In this document: positions 8,803 through 18,324 of the stretch, one piece after another
Layout of the letters: every line of letters starts with the position of its first letter
Position numbering within the stretch: the stretch's first letter is position 1
Assembly (NCBI GenBank): GCA_019420305.1
Contig: JAHZHL010000022.1
Coordinates: 56,048-107,083 of the forward strand
Length of the DNA stretch: 51,036 bases
Direction of reading: 5' to 3'
Source of the DNA: Bacillota bacterium
GTDB taxonomy: Bacteria; Bacillota; Clostridia; Peptostreptococcales; Anaerovoracaceae
Position numbers and translations under genes: made by a program
The notes under the pieces: model-generated
The model's database searches: none
Told to the model about the DNA's origin: nothing
The model's input: the letters and a program-made list of their open reading frames with translations, nothing else

Positions 8803-8833
8803 GCCTGATCGGAAAAACGGTCAGGCTTTTTTT
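8803..8833 (+). terminator. Rho-independent terminator of the ABC importer operon
   Basis: GCCTGATCG (8803-8811) pairs with CGGTCAGGC (8818-8826) around a GAAAAA loop and is followed by seven T. It separates the importer from the two-component system. Between it and the next ATG at 8989 no other feature is clear. Confidence 0.88.
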
Positions 8834-8988
8834 CTACCGGACAAACATTGCAGCGGGAAACGGTATGATGTTTGCCCGCGGCCGCGGCCCATCCTGAGAG
8901 ATACAGCAGACCCATCTTACCCTGCCGCTTTATCTTGTCCCTGGGGAAAATCTGTGGTATGGTAGGTGCAGGAAAAGGGAGGGAAAAG

Positions 8989-9669
8989 ATGTACAAAATT
9001 ATGGTAATTGAAGATGATCCGGCGATTCGGGAGGAACTGGAAGTCCTCCTGAAAAACTCGCTTTATGAGTCGGTATGCCCCCAGAGCTTTGAAGATCCTG
9101 CCGGGCAGATTCTGCGGGAAGCGCCGGATCTGGTGCTGCTGGATGTGAATCTTCCGGGGGAAAACGGAATTCAGGTCTGCAGGAAGCTGCGAAATGCTTC
9201 CGACGTGCCGGTGATTTTTGTCACCAGCAGGAACACTTCCATGGACGAACTGGAATGTATCATAGGAGGCGGTGACGATTATATTTCAAAACCCTATCAG
9301 GCGCCTATTCTTCTTGCCAGGATCGCGGCGGTGCTGAAACGAAGCGGCGCGCCGGCAGAAGAAGAGAGGATTCTTACGTACCGGGATGTTACGTTGGATC
9401 TGCTGTCCTGCAGCATTTGCAAAAATGGCAGGGAAGCTGAGCTTTCTAAAAATGAGTTCCGGATTCTCAACGCTTTGTTTCTTCATCCGGGAGAGGTGGT
9501 TTCCAGAGCGGATCTCATCGAATACCTGTGGGACAATCAGATTTTTATTGACGATAATACTCTTAGCGTCAACATGACGCGTATCCGGGCAAAGCTTGCC
9601 GGGATCGGAGCAGGCGATCTTATCGAGACAAAGCGGGGCATGGGATATAAACTTGGAAGCAGGGAGTGA
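8989..9669 (+). CDS. OmpR-family response regulator, Bce-type
   Basis: The start is ATG 8989, with GGGAGGG just upstream and the receiver domain beginning at once (MYKIMVIEDDP). Upstream in-frame codons give a non-conserved extension. The phospho-acceptor is Asp52 in LVLLDVNLPGENG, with the acidic pair E8-D9/D10, a Thr in FVTSR and Lys in SKPYQ. The C-terminal half is a winged-helix DNA-binding domain ending in TKRGMGYKL. The cognate kinase follows after 6 nt, then an ABC ATPase and a Bce-type permease. This is the gene order of modules that sense and detoxify cell-wall antibiotics or antimicrobial peptides. The damaged permease (see next genes) makes current function doubtful. Confidence 0.88.
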   Translation: MYKIMVIEDDPAIREELEVLLKNSLYESVCPQSFEDPAGQILREAPDLVLLDVNLPGENGIQVCRKLRNASDVPVIFVTSRNTSMDELECIIGGGDDYISKPYQAPILLARIAAVLKRSGAPAEEERILTYRDVTLDLLSCSICKNGREAELSKNEFRILNALFLHPGEVVSRADLIEYLWDNQIFIDDNTLSVNMTRIRAKLAGIGAGDLIETKRGMGYKLGSRE

Positions 9670-9675
9670 TGCGGC

Positions 9676-10752
9676 ATGACGATACGCGGATATCTTAGGG
9701 ATCGGACCGCCGCGATTCTGCTGAATCTGGCGGGAATGGCGGCGCTGTCGCTTTTTCTGACAGCCGGCGGAACCGAAGGGGGAATGGTAGGGCTGATTCT
9801 CATCGGATGGGCGGCAGCGGCGGCCACTTATTTCATCTGTGTCTATCTTTCACGGCGCAGATATTTCAAAGAACTGGAGGGAATTCTCTCCGGCCTTGAT
9901 CGTCCTTATCTTTTGGGAGAACTGATCAAACGTCCGTACCGCTGTGAGGATCAGATTTACGCCTGTCTTCTGAAAGAGTCAAACAAATCGGTAATCGAAG
10001 AAATCCACCGCCTGGAGGCAGAGCAGAAAGATTACCGGGAATACATTGAAAGTTGGGTTCACGACGCTAAGATTCCGGTAACCGCTATCGAGCTGATCTG
10101 CGACAATCAAACCGGAGCCTGTGAAAAGGCCCTGGCGAGAAAAATCCGCCCGGAGCTTGGAAAAATTGAAAACTACATTGAATCCGCGCTTTTTTACGCC
10201 CGATCGGATTTTGTGTACCAGGATTATCTGATGAAAGAACTGGATTTGCAGGAGGTGGTCTATCAGGCGATTGCCAAAAACAAAGCCTTTCTGATTCAAA
10301 ACGGGATGCGGATTACTGTGCGGACAGAATGCGGAACGGTTTTTTGTGACGAAAAATGGCTGATTTTTATTCTCAGCCAGATTCTGATCAATGCGGCTAA
10401 ATACAAAAAAGGAGAAAAGGGGACAATCCGCGTTGACGCGGAAGACATAAAAAACGGGGTACAGCTTGCCATTTCCGATGAGGGAGTCGGGATACGGCGG
10501 GAAGAGCTTGTCCGTATTTTTGATAAGGGTTTTACCGGAACCAACGGACGCGGCAGCCGGGCGTCTACCGGCATGGGGCTTTATCTTTGCAGGAAATTGT
10601 GCGAAAAACTGGGAATCCAGATTCACGCCGAATCGGAAGAGGGGAAGGGCATGAAGATGATTCTGCGCTTTCCAAAGGGAACCTTTTACGAAAGACCGGA
10701 GCCTGTGAAAAGCGAGGAAAATGCCCGGAAAAGAAGTCTTTCAAAATTGTAA
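9676..10752 (+). CDS. Sensor histidine kinase, BceS-like (intramembrane-sensing)
   Basis: Two membrane segments (about residues 12-32 and 37-57) are separated by only a few residues, typical of kinases that sense through their partner ABC permease. The H-box is ESWVHDAKIPVTAIEL with His129. N, G1, F and G2 boxes follow: QILINAAKYKKG, DEGVGIR, FDKGFTG and STGMGLYL. It should phosphorylate the response regulator encoded just upstream. In Bce systems the signal is passed by the transporter, so loss of the permease would leave this kinase without its sensor. Confidence 0.9.
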   Translation: MTIRGYLRDRTAAILLNLAGMAALSLFLTAGGTEGGMVGLILIGWAAAAATYFICVYLSRRRYFKELEGILSGLDRPYLLGELIKRPYRCEDQIYACLLKESNKSVIEEIHRLEAEQKDYREYIESWVHDAKIPVTAIELICDNQTGACEKALARKIRPELGKIENYIESALFYARSDFVYQDYLMKELDLQEVVYQAIAKNKAFLIQNGMRITVRTECGTVFCDEKWLIFILSQILINAAKYKKGEKGTIRVDAEDIKNGVQLAISDEGVGIRREELVRIFDKGFTGTNGRGSRASTGMGLYLCRKLCEKLGIQIHAESEEGKGMKMILRFPKGTFYERPEPVKSEENARKRSLSKL

Positions 10753-10834
10753 GACTGGCGTAAGACAGAGCGATACAAACGCCTGCTGTTTCATTTTATA
10801 CTTGAGATATTCAGAAAAGAAAGGAATGACAGAA

Positions 10835-11602
10835 ATGAACGGAACAATCAAAGTCTGTGATATCGAAAAATATTATGGAACAAAAGACAATATAACCAAG
10901 GCGGTAAACCGAATCAGCTTTGAAGTGCGATCCGGGGAATTTGTAGGAGTGATGGGCGCTTCCGGATCGGGAAAAACCACGCTGCTGAACCTGATGTCCA
11001 CCATCGACAAGGTGACCTCCGGTCATATCTGGTACGGGGATACGGATATAACCGCGCTTTCCGAGGATCAGCTGGCGGATTTCAGAAAGGAGCATCTGGG
11101 ATTTGTATTTCAGGACTTCAATCTCTTGGACACGCTGACTCTGGAAGAAAACATCACGCTGGCGCTGAGCATCCGCAAACGTCCGGCAGCGGAAATCAGG
11201 GAGAAGGCCGGGGCTATCATGGAGGAACTGGGAATCGCGGATGTAAAGAAAAAATTTCCTTATCAGGTTTCCGGAGGACAGAAGCAGCGGTGCGCCTGCG
11301 CCAGAGCGCTGATTACCCGGCCGGATCTGATTTTTGCCGATGAGCCCACCGGGGCGCTGGACTCAAAATCCGCCCAGACTCTGCTGGAAACCTTTGAGAC
11401 CATGAATCAGCGTCTCGGCGCCACGATTCTCATGGTTACCCACGACGCGTTTTCCGCCAGTTACTGCAGCCGGATTCTGTTTTTAAAGGACGGGGAAATT
11501 TTTCACGAGCTGCGCAGGGGCAGCGGGCAGAGGCGTGATTTCCTGAATCAGATTCTGGAAGTTCTTTCCCTTACGGGAGGTGAGCTTTCCCATGCTGAAT
11601 AA
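10835..11602 (+). CDS. Bce-type ABC transporter ATP-binding protein
   Basis: The ATG at 10835 has AAAGGA at about 9 nt. An in-frame ATG at 10826 would have the same site directly against it, so it is less likely. Walker A (GASGSGKTT), Q-loop (VFQDFNLLD), signature (VSGGQKQR), Walker B (LIFADEP) and H-switch (VTHDAF) are intact, and the protein resembles the LolD/BceA/MacB group. The gene ends 8 nt inside the permease gene, so both were made together. With a broken permease it may be idle or may serve another permease. Confidence 0.9.
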   Translation: MNGTIKVCDIEKYYGTKDNITKAVNRISFEVRSGEFVGVMGASGSGKTTLLNLMSTIDKVTSGHIWYGDTDITALSEDQLADFRKEHLGFVFQDFNLLDTLTLEENITLALSIRKRPAAEIREKAGAIMEELGIADVKKKFPYQVSGGQKQRCACARALITRPDLIFADEPTGALDSKSAQTLLETFETMNQRLGATILMVTHDAFSASYCSRILFLKDGEIFHELRRGSGQRRDFLNQILEVLSLTGGELSHAE

Positions 11603-13134
11603 ACTCGCCTTTCGAAACGCCAGGCGTTCCATGAGGGACTACCTGATCTATCTGGTGACCATGACCATTATTTCCGCGCTGATGCTGGCGTTCAATTCCT
11701 TGATTTTCTCCAGGGATCTGAAAGCGCTCTACGCGCAGGGCGGAGGTATCATGGCCGCCATGCTGTGCCTTGTTACCTTTTTCCTGATTTTCATCATCGC
11801 GTGGCTGTTTCACTATATGATCCGCTTTATGCTGGAAAAACGAAGCCGGGAATTCGGAACCTACCTGCTGATGGGAATGAAGCGAAAAGAGATACGGAAG
11901 CTGTTTACAAGGGAGAATCTTCTGATCGGAGCGGCGGCGCTGATCCTGGGAATCCTTCCGGGACTTTTTTTCCAGCAGATTCTGACGGCGATTTTTTATC
12001 ATATTTTCCAGAGGGCTTATCATCTGTCGGCGGAAGTGAGCGGATACGGCTTGCTGATGACCGTTTGATGTCATTATGTTCAGCGATGAGAAGGACGATG
12101 ATTTCGCACGGCAGATCGCTATTCTGGAAAAAGAAGCGGAGCCGGAAGCTCTGCGGGTCTACCGGGTTTATGAGAACGGGAGCACAACTGTGAACGACTG
12201 GCTGCGGGAGAACCTTCCCTACTTTCAGAACAAAAGCCAGCAGACGGAAAACACCGGCAGCAGCGAGTATTTTGATTATGATACCTATATGAAGCTGAGC
12301 GATTACAACGCTTTGCGGCAAATGCTGGGAGAAGAGCCGATCCGCCTGGGAGAACGGCAGTATCTGATTCAGACAAAAGAACGGCTCAAAGACAGCTTCC
12401 AGCGCTTCCGGAAGGAAACGGGGATTGAGGCGGCGGGACATTCCCTCAGTTGTGCCGGTATTGAAACGATTCCCTTTGCCCAGAGCGGGGAAAACGGGGC
12501 GGATTATATCCTGGTGGTTCCGGATCGCCTGGCCAATTCGATGAATCCGTTTTACTCTCTTTTGGCAGCGGATTTGAAAGGATCTGCTCCCGATGGTCTG
12601 CAGGATCTTCTGGCGGACAGCAAGGATTATGAAAACGAGGAGACCGGGGAAATGGAAGCGGCGATTACCTGGGGCTACGGCACCAATGAGATCATAACCA
12701 TGGCGGCAACGGTGATGGTGAGAGACAACATGATGGGAGAAATGCGTTTTGTCCTTGCTTCTATGGCCTATCCGCTGTTTTATATCGCGATCGTGTTCCT
12801 ATGCGTGTCCATGACAATCCTTTCCGTGCAGCAGCTGAGCGATTCGGCGAAATACCGTTTTCGCTACCAGGTTCTGAGCAAGCTGGGACTCAGGGAACGG
12901 GAAATCGGGCGGATCGTGCTGAAACAGCTTGCCTCCTATTACCTGTGGCCGATGCTGATGGCCGTAATCCTCAGCGGAATTCTTTCCATCTACGCGGGGC
13001 AGAGATTTGTATTTTATACCGGGATTCCCACTTCCGCGCTGTTTTACTACGGGATTTCCCTACTGATATTCGCGGGAGTCTATCTGCTGTATTTCGCGGC
13101 GACCTATACCGGCTTTAAGCGGAACCTGTTTTGA
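11592..13134 (+). pseudogene. Bce-type ABC permease with internal deletion and frame change
   Basis: The start is ATG 11592 after GGGAGGTGA. The first part (to a TGA at 12066-12068) gives the usual BceB N-terminus: MLNKLAFRNARRSMRDYLIY, the RSREFGTYLLMGMKRKEI segment and about three membrane helices. The second part, in another frame and open from about 12061, begins FDVIMFSDEKDDDFARQIA and gives the large extracellular domain plus three C-terminal helices. Together the parts total about 510 residues, against roughly 620-680 for the family. The middle helices (about TM4-TM7) are missing at a junction near 12060. The gene cannot make a complete FtsX-type permease. Real deletion and assembly error are both possible. 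Confidence 0.8.
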
Positions 13135-13141
13135 GATTTCC

Positions 13142-13170
13142 TTGTTTTTTCGTGAAAAATCGTGTAAGAT
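13142..13170 (+). promoter_or_regulatory. Sigma-A promoter of metY-metA
   Basis: TTGTTT (13142-13147) and TAAGAT (13165-13170) are spaced by 17 bp, about 43 nt before the metY start. The remaining leader is too short for a SAM riboswitch, so no riboswitch control is visible for these methionine genes. Confidence 0.5.
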
Positions 13171-13213
13171 ATTGAGTATGAATTTATGAAAAAATAAGAG
13201 AGGAAATATACAT

Positions 13214-14503
13214 ATGACAAAAGAAAGAAAACCCGCGTTTGAAACCAGATGCGTGCACGGCGCCTACAAGGCGAAGAGCGGAGAGCCTCAGGTGCTCCCT
13301 ATCGTGCAGAATACAACTTACCGCTATTATAACGCGAAGGATGTAGCCGATCTTTTTGATTTAGAGAGTCCCAACTTTATGTATACCAGGCTGGGAAGCC
13401 CTACGGTGAAAGCGCTGGAAAACAAGATGGCGCTGCTGGAAGGAGGAACCGCCGGAATCGCCACTTCCTCCGGACAGGCGGCTACTCTGATTACGGTGCT
13501 GAACCTGTGTAACGCGGGGGATCATGTAATTTCCGCGTCCAACATTTACGGCGGTACCCACAATCTGCTGGGCGTTTCTTTGAAAAAACTGGGAATCGAC
13601 GTGGACTTTGTGGATCAGGATCTTCCGGCGGAGGAAATTCTGAAGTTCGCCAGACCGAACACCAAGGCCGTATTCGGCGAGTCTCTTGGAAACCCCGCTC
13701 TGAGCGTTCTGGATTTTGAGAAGTTTTCAAAGGTCGCGAGGGAAATCGGAGTTCCGCTGGTTGTAGATAACACACTGGCAACTCCGGCTTTATGCCGCCC
13801 CCTGGAACTGGGAGCCGATATCGTGATTCAGTCCACGACCAAGTACGCGGACGGACACGCCAGCTGCGTAGGCGGCGCGATTGTGGAGAGCGGAAAGTTT
13901 GACTGGGCCGCGTCGGATAAATTCCCGGGTCTGACCGAACCGGACGAAAGCTACCATGGACTGCGTTTTTATGAAAAGTTCGGCCCGACCGCCTTCTGCA
14001 CGAGACTGACGGCAGTACTGGTACGGGATCTGGGCTGTCCGATGGCGCCGATGAACGCGTATCTGACTCATCAGGGGCTGCAGACGCTGCATATCCGTAT
14101 GGAACGTCACTGTGAAAACGCCATGAAACTGGCAGAGCACCTGAAAGATCATCCGATGGTGGACTGGGTTGCTTATCCGGGTCTCAAAGGCGATAAGTAC
14201 TATGATCTGGCGCAGAAATATCTTCCCAAGGGACAGAGCGGCGTACTCTGCTTTGGCGTGAAGGGTGGAAAAGAGGCAGGAGAAAAATTCCTGGAGCATC
14301 TGGAACTGACCAGTATCGTTGTACATGTGGGCGATATCCGCACTTCTGTGCTGCACCCTGCCAGCACAACCCACAGACAGCTTTCGGAAGAGGAACAGAT
14401 CGCGGCGGGAATCAGCCCGTCCCTGATTCGGGTATCGGTAGGTCTGGAAGCCATTGAAGACATTATCTATGACTTTGATCAGGCTCTCGATAAAGTGAAA
14501 TAA
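13214..14503 (+). CDS. metY: O-acetylhomoserine sulfhydrylase (aminocarboxypropyltransferase)
   Basis: PLP-dependent gamma-replacement enzyme that makes homocysteine from O-acetylhomoserine and sulfide in the cytoplasm. It has the length (429 aa) and motifs of the Cys/Met metabolism family: YTRLGSPTVKALE, SSGQAATL, VVDNTLATP, and the Schiff-base Lys210 in IQSTTKYADGHASCVGG. The end motif RVSVGLEAIEDI is also typical. The neighbour metA supplies its substrate and has an acetyl-type specificity residue, which supports MetY rather than cystathionine synthase. Another family member could use methanethiol. Confidence 0.88.
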   Translation: MTKERKPAFETRCVHGAYKAKSGEPQVLPIVQNTTYRYYNAKDVADLFDLESPNFMYTRLGSPTVKALENKMALLEGGTAGIATSSGQAATLITVLNLCNAGDHVISASNIYGGTHNLLGVSLKKLGIDVDFVDQDLPAEEILKFARPNTKAVFGESLGNPALSVLDFEKFSKVAREIGVPLVVDNTLATPALCRPLELGADIVIQSTTKYADGHASCVGGAIVESGKFDWAASDKFPGLTEPDESYHGLRFYEKFGPTAFCTRLTAVLVRDLGCPMAPMNAYLTHQGLQTLHIRMERHCENAMKLAEHLKDHPMVDWVAYPGLKGDKYYDLAQKYLPKGQSGVLCFGVKGGKEAGEKFLEHLELTSIVVHVGDIRTSVLHPASTTHRQLSEEEQIAAGISPSLIRVSVGLEAIEDIIYDFDQALDKVK

Positions 14504-14533
14504 ACGGAAAACAGGAGGACACAAGAAGTATCA

Positions 14534-15451
14534 ATGCCTTTAATCATACCGAACGAACTGCCTGCGGCAGAAGCGCTGCAGAATGAGAATATTTTTACCA
14601 TGGAGCAGGCCAGGGCGACGACGCAGGATATCCGTCCGCTGAAAATCGTAATCGTCAATCTGATGCCGACTAAAATCGCCACAGAGACGCAGCTCGCCAG
14701 AGTGCTGGCAAACAGTCCGCTGCAGGTGGAGATGACTCTGGTGCAGATGGATTCCCATGAATCCACCCATATCTCCCAGGAGCATATGGATACGTTCTAC
14801 AAGACTCTTGACGAGATTAAGCATGAATATTTTGACGGGATGATTCTGACCGGAGCGCCGGTGGAGCAGATGCCTTATGAGCAGGTGGACTACTGGAAGG
14901 AACTGTGCGAGATTTTCGAGTTCTGCAAGACGCATGTTTACAGCAATATGTTTATCTGCTGGGGGGCGCAGGCGGCGCTTTACTACTATTACGGAATTGA
15001 CAAGCACCTGCTGGATCAGAAGGTGTTCGGCGTTTTCGAGCATCGGGTGACCAGAGCCCATAATCCACTGATGAGGGGATTTGACTCGATCTTCTACGCT
15101 CCTCATTCCAGACATACGGAGATCTGGAAAGAGGATGTCTTGAAGCATCCGGAACTGCGGATTCTGGCAGAATCGCCGGAGGTCGGGCCTCATATCATTT
15201 CCACGGAAAACGGCCGGCAGATTTTCATTCTCGGCCACCAGGAATACGATAAGGATACTCTGGCGGGAGAATATTTCCGCGATGTAAAAAAAGGACTGGA
15301 CATCCAGGTTCCTGCCAACTATTTTAAGAACGATGATCCAAAGCAGGAGATCCTGTTCCGCTGGAGAGCCCACGCCAACCTGCTGTTCTCCAACTGGCTC
15401 AATTATTATGTATATCAGAACACTCCGTTCAACATTCGGGAGATCCGGTAG
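14534..15451 (+). CDS. metA: Homoserine O-acetyltransferase, MetA family
   Basis: Activates homoserine for methionine synthesis. The numbering from this start places the catalytic residues exactly as known for the family: Cys142 in FICWGAQAA, His235 and Glu237 in ILGHQEYD. Residue 111 is Glu (TGAPVE); in characterised members Glu111 gives acetyl-CoA specificity and Gly111 succinyl-CoA. It is therefore called an acetyltransferase although the family is often annotated succinyltransferase. It lies 30 nt after metY, whose substrate it makes, and is closed by a terminator. Confidence 0.93.
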   Translation: MPLIIPNELPAAEALQNENIFTMEQARATTQDIRPLKIVIVNLMPTKIATETQLARVLANSPLQVEMTLVQMDSHESTHISQEHMDTFYKTLDEIKHEYFDGMILTGAPVEQMPYEQVDYWKELCEIFEFCKTHVYSNMFICWGAQAALYYYYGIDKHLLDQKVFGVFEHRVTRAHNPLMRGFDSIFYAPHSRHTEIWKEDVLKHPELRILAESPEVGPHIISTENGRQIFILGHQEYDKDTLAGEYFRDVKKGLDIQVPANYFKNDDPKQEILFRWRAHANLLFSNWLNYYVYQNTPFNIREIR

Positions 15452-15472
15452 GGATATCAGGAAGGTTTGCAG

Positions 15473-15506
15473 AAAAACCACTCATTACAAATATGGGTGG
15501 TTTTTT
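15473..15506 (+). terminator. Terminator after metA
   Basis: AAAAACCACTC (15473-15483) pairs with GGGTGGTTTTT (15495-15505) with one G-U, loop of 11 nt, and a six-T run closing the 3' arm. The rest of the 330-bp gap to fbp holds a promoter and a leader hairpin; nothing else is recognisable there. Confidence 0.85.
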
Positions 15507-15660
15507 GTATTAGCAGGTATATGGACCGACAGTGGGAAACAATACATGATCGGCAGCCTTCTGAAGTGTTGAATCAATTTCCAGATTATAGAAAGTTTGC
15601 GCAGCAGATTGCATATTTCTGTCAATTTGATATAATTTTATTGTCATGCCAAATTCAAAA

Positions 15661-15721
15661 TTGCGGCGGGATTTCAGTTGTGTTACAATGTAAAATAGAA
15701 GCGGATTTTTGATAAAATCCG
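15661..15721 (+). promoter_or_regulatory. fbp operon promoter and leader hairpin
   Basis: TTGCGG (15661-15666) and TACAAT (15684-15689) are 17 bp apart. Just after the expected start site, CGGATTTT (15702-15709) and AAAATCCG (15714-15721) form a perfect 8-bp hairpin with a TGAT loop. It could stabilise the 5' end of the mRNA or be an operator. The ribosome binding site of fbp (GAAGGG) is weak and about 12 nt from the ATG. Confidence 0.5.
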
Positions 15722-15783
15722 ACAGAGAGGAAACTGGAATCAGGATTATTGTTATTTAGCGAAGTAAGAAGGGAAATGAAATC

Positions 15784-17733
15784 ATGATTGACGAGCAATT
15801 CTTAAGACATCTGTCAAAGGATTACCCAAACATTAACGCAGCCTGCGCGGAGATTATCAACCTGAGCGCGATTCTGGCGCTGCCCAAGGGAACGGAATAT
15901 TTTTTAAGCGATCTGCATGGAGAGCACGAGGCGTTTATTCACATGCTGAAGAGCGCTTCCGGTGTCATTCACACGAAAGTCGATGAGATTTTCGGACCGG
16001 ATCTTTCCCATGATGAACGGGACGCGCTGGCGGCGCTTGTATATAACGCGGAGGCGGAGTTGAAACGGAGAAAAGTTTCGGAACGGGATTTTGACAAATG
16101 GTGCAAAGAAGCGATTTTTCAGCTTGTCGAAATCTGCAAATCGGTTTCCACGAAATATACCCGCTCAAAAGTCCGCAAAAGGCTTCCTGAATATCTCGCG
16201 TACAGTATGGATGAGCTTCTGCACGCGGATGACGAGGCCAATAAAGCCCACTACTACAGTGAGATTATCAATTCCATCGTAGCGTGTGGGGTGGCGGAAG
16301 AATTCATTATTAAAATGGCGAACCTGATCAGCAATCTGGCGGTAGACAGACTCCATATCATTGGAGATATCTGGGACAGGGGCGCGCATCCGGACGCGAT
16401 TATGGATTTCCTTCTGGACTATCACGATGTGGATTTTCAGTGGGGAAATCACGACATCGTTTGGATGGGCGCGGCGACAGGAAACTGGGCCTGTATCACA
16501 AACGTGCTGCGGATGAACATCAGCTACAATAATTTTGATATGCTGGAAATCGGATACGGGATCAACCTGCGGCCGCTGGCGGTTCTCGCTTCTACGATTT
16601 ATGGGGATGACCCGTGTGAGTACTTTAAGCCGAAAATCCTCGATGAAAATAAATATGATCCGGTTGATCCGGAACTGGCGGCGAAGATGAATAAGGCCAT
16701 CGCTATCTGCCAGTTTAAGGTGGAGGGACAGCGAATCATGGCGCATCCTGAATATAAGCTGGAACACCGGATGCTGCTGGATAAAATCAATTATGAAAAG
16801 GGAACCATCGATATAAAAGGCATCACTTATGAGCTGCGGGACGCCAATTTCCCGACCATTGATCCGGAAAACCCTTATGAACTCACAAAAGAGGAAAAAG
16901 AAATGCTCCACTCTCTGGAAGCGTCTTTCCTCCAAAGTGAAAAACTGCAGAAGCATATCCGTTTTCTCTACAGCCACGGGAGCCTGTACAAATGTATCAA
17001 CGGTAATCTGCTGTTCCACGGATGTATTCCGATGACCGCGGAGGGAGAGTTTAAGGAGTGTACGGTAAACGGCGTTACGAAAAAGGGAAAGGATTACATG
17101 GACTACCTGGATGAACAGGTCAGAAAGGCCTATTTCGTGCCGGATGAATCGGAAGAAACAGGGCGTTCCGGTGATATTATGTGGTATCTGTGGCTCAGTA
17201 ACAATTCCCCGCTGTTCGGCAAAGATCAGATGACAACCTTTGAACGCTGCTTTATTGCGGATAAAAAGACCCACAAGGAACATACGGCGGAATACTACTC
17301 CCTGATTAACAATAAGGCGATCTGTGAAAAGATTCTGGAGGAATTTGGTCTTGATCCGAAGACCTCCCACATTTTGAACGGACATGTGCCTGTAAAAATT
17401 AAAGATGGGGAAAGTCCGGTCAAGGGCGAGGGCAAGCTGATTGTTATCGATGGAGGAATTTCAAAGGCTTACCAGAAGCAGACCGGAATCGCGGGATATA
17501 CATTTATCTTTAATTCCAGATATATGGCTCTTTCGGAACATAAGCCGTACGAGCCTCTGAAAGAAGACGGAACACAGGTATTCCATACGCCGAAAATCAC
17601 AACCCTTGAGACGCTTCCGAAACGAATGACGGTCAGAGATACGGATCAGGGAAAAGAACTGGAACGGGAAGTGGAGGAATTGAGGGCGCTTGTGAACGCG
17701 TATCGAACCGGACAAATAAAGGAAAGTTTTTAG
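15784..17733 (+). CDS. fbp: Fructose-1,6-bisphosphatase, class III
   Basis: Gluconeogenic enzyme removing the 1-phosphate of fructose 1,6-bisphosphate. It is of the Firmicutes class III type (about 650-670 aa; 649 here), a metallophosphoesterase fold with motifs YFLSDLHGEHEAF, IIGDIWDRGAHPD, FQWGNHDIVWMG and, near the end, HILNGHVPVK and IVIDGGISKAYQ. The stop codon TAG directly abuts the ATG of the next gene. That makes fbp the first gene of a four-gene operon with otherwise unrelated signalling genes, an unusual neighbourhood for this enzyme. Confidence 0.93.
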   Translation: MIDEQFLRHLSKDYPNINAACAEIINLSAILALPKGTEYFLSDLHGEHEAFIHMLKSASGVIHTKVDEIFGPDLSHDERDALAALVYNAEAELKRRKVSERDFDKWCKEAIFQLVEICKSVSTKYTRSKVRKRLPEYLAYSMDELLHADDEANKAHYYSEIINSIVACGVAEEFIIKMANLISNLAVDRLHIIGDIWDRGAHPDAIMDFLLDYHDVDFQWGNHDIVWMGAATGNWACITNVLRMNISYNNFDMLEIGYGINLRPLAVLASTIYGDDPCEYFKPKILDENKYDPVDPELAAKMNKAIAICQFKVEGQRIMAHPEYKLEHRMLLDKINYEKGTIDIKGITYELRDANFPTIDPENPYELTKEEKEMLHSLEASFLQSEKLQKHIRFLYSHGSLYKCINGNLLFHGCIPMTAEGEFKECTVNGVTKKGKDYMDYLDEQVRKAYFVPDESEETGRSGDIMWYLWLSNNSPLFGKDQMTTFERCFIADKKTHKEHTAEYYSLINNKAICEKILEEFGLDPKTSHILNGHVPVKIKDGESPVKGEGKLIVIDGGISKAYQKQTGIAGYTFIFNSRYMALSEHKPYEPLKEDGTQVFHTPKITTLETLPKRMTVRDTDQGKELEREVEELRALVNAYRTGQIKESF

Positions 17734-18324
17734 ATGATAGATGGCGCATGTATCGCAGCAGGGATTTTTGCTTTTTTCCTATTTGCGATCTATGACATTA
17801 ACTCGGTAACACAGAAAGTAAAATGGCTGAAACCGGCTTTTTTTGCCGGAAGTCTGCTTCTGGCAGCGGCAACTGCCGTGCTGGTGGTCAGAAATTGGGG
17901 AATCGGCGGAATCGGAACGATCAGACAGTGCGTCGCTTTGGTTCTGGCAGCCGTTTTTTTCCTGCTACTCGTTTATACTTTATTTTTCGCCCTTCCCTTC
18001 AGCAAGACGTATGTAAAAGAGGAAGCGGCGCCCCAGGTATACGCGGGAGGCGTGTATGCCTTGTGCAGGCATCCCGGAGTGCTGTGGTTTATCGGTTTGT
18101 ACGCCAGTTTCGTAATTGCTGCGCCAGAGCCGCCGGTGATTACTGCCGGAATTCTGTTTTGTGTGTGTAATTTTCTGTATGTGATTATGCAGGATGTGTG
18201 GACATTTCCGAAATATTTTGCGGATTACAGCGGCTATAAAAAGGCAGTGCCTTTTCTGATCCCTACGGGAAAGAGCGCATCCAGCTGTATCAGGACCATA
18301 AAACGGGAAAGGAAGGCTGTATGA
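17734..18324 (+). CDS. Integral membrane methyltransferase-like protein (ICMT/PEMT family)
   Basis: A 196-residue polytopic membrane protein with about five or six helices. The C-terminal half has the isoprenylcysteine/phospholipid methyltransferase pattern: ALCRHPGVLWF (SAM-binding RHP motif) and, 60 residues later, FADYSGYKKAVPFLIPT. Family members use S-adenosylmethionine to methylate small hydrophobic acids or lipids at the membrane. The gene starts directly after the fbp stop codon and overlaps the GH3-family gene by ATGA. It may therefore methylate a product of that enzyme (hypothesis). The fold assignment is moderate and the substrate unknown. Confidence 0.65.
   Translation: MIDGACIAAGIFAFFLFAIYDINSVTQKVKWLKPAFFAGSLLLAAATAVLVVRNWGIGGIGTIRQCVALVLAAVFFLLLVYTLFFALPFSKTYVKEEAAPQVYAGGVYALCRHPGVLWFIGLYASFVIAAPEPPVITAGILFCVCNFLYVIMQDVWTFPKYFADYSGYKKAVPFLIPTGKSASSCIRTIKRERKAV

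Noticed and set aside
13135..13213. SAM riboswitch before metY
   Set aside because: The leader is too short and has no S-box helices or terminator.
16165..17385. 406-codon minus-strand open frame
   Set aside because: It lies inside fbp, which carries all metallophosphatase motifs; no family features are visible in the antisense product.
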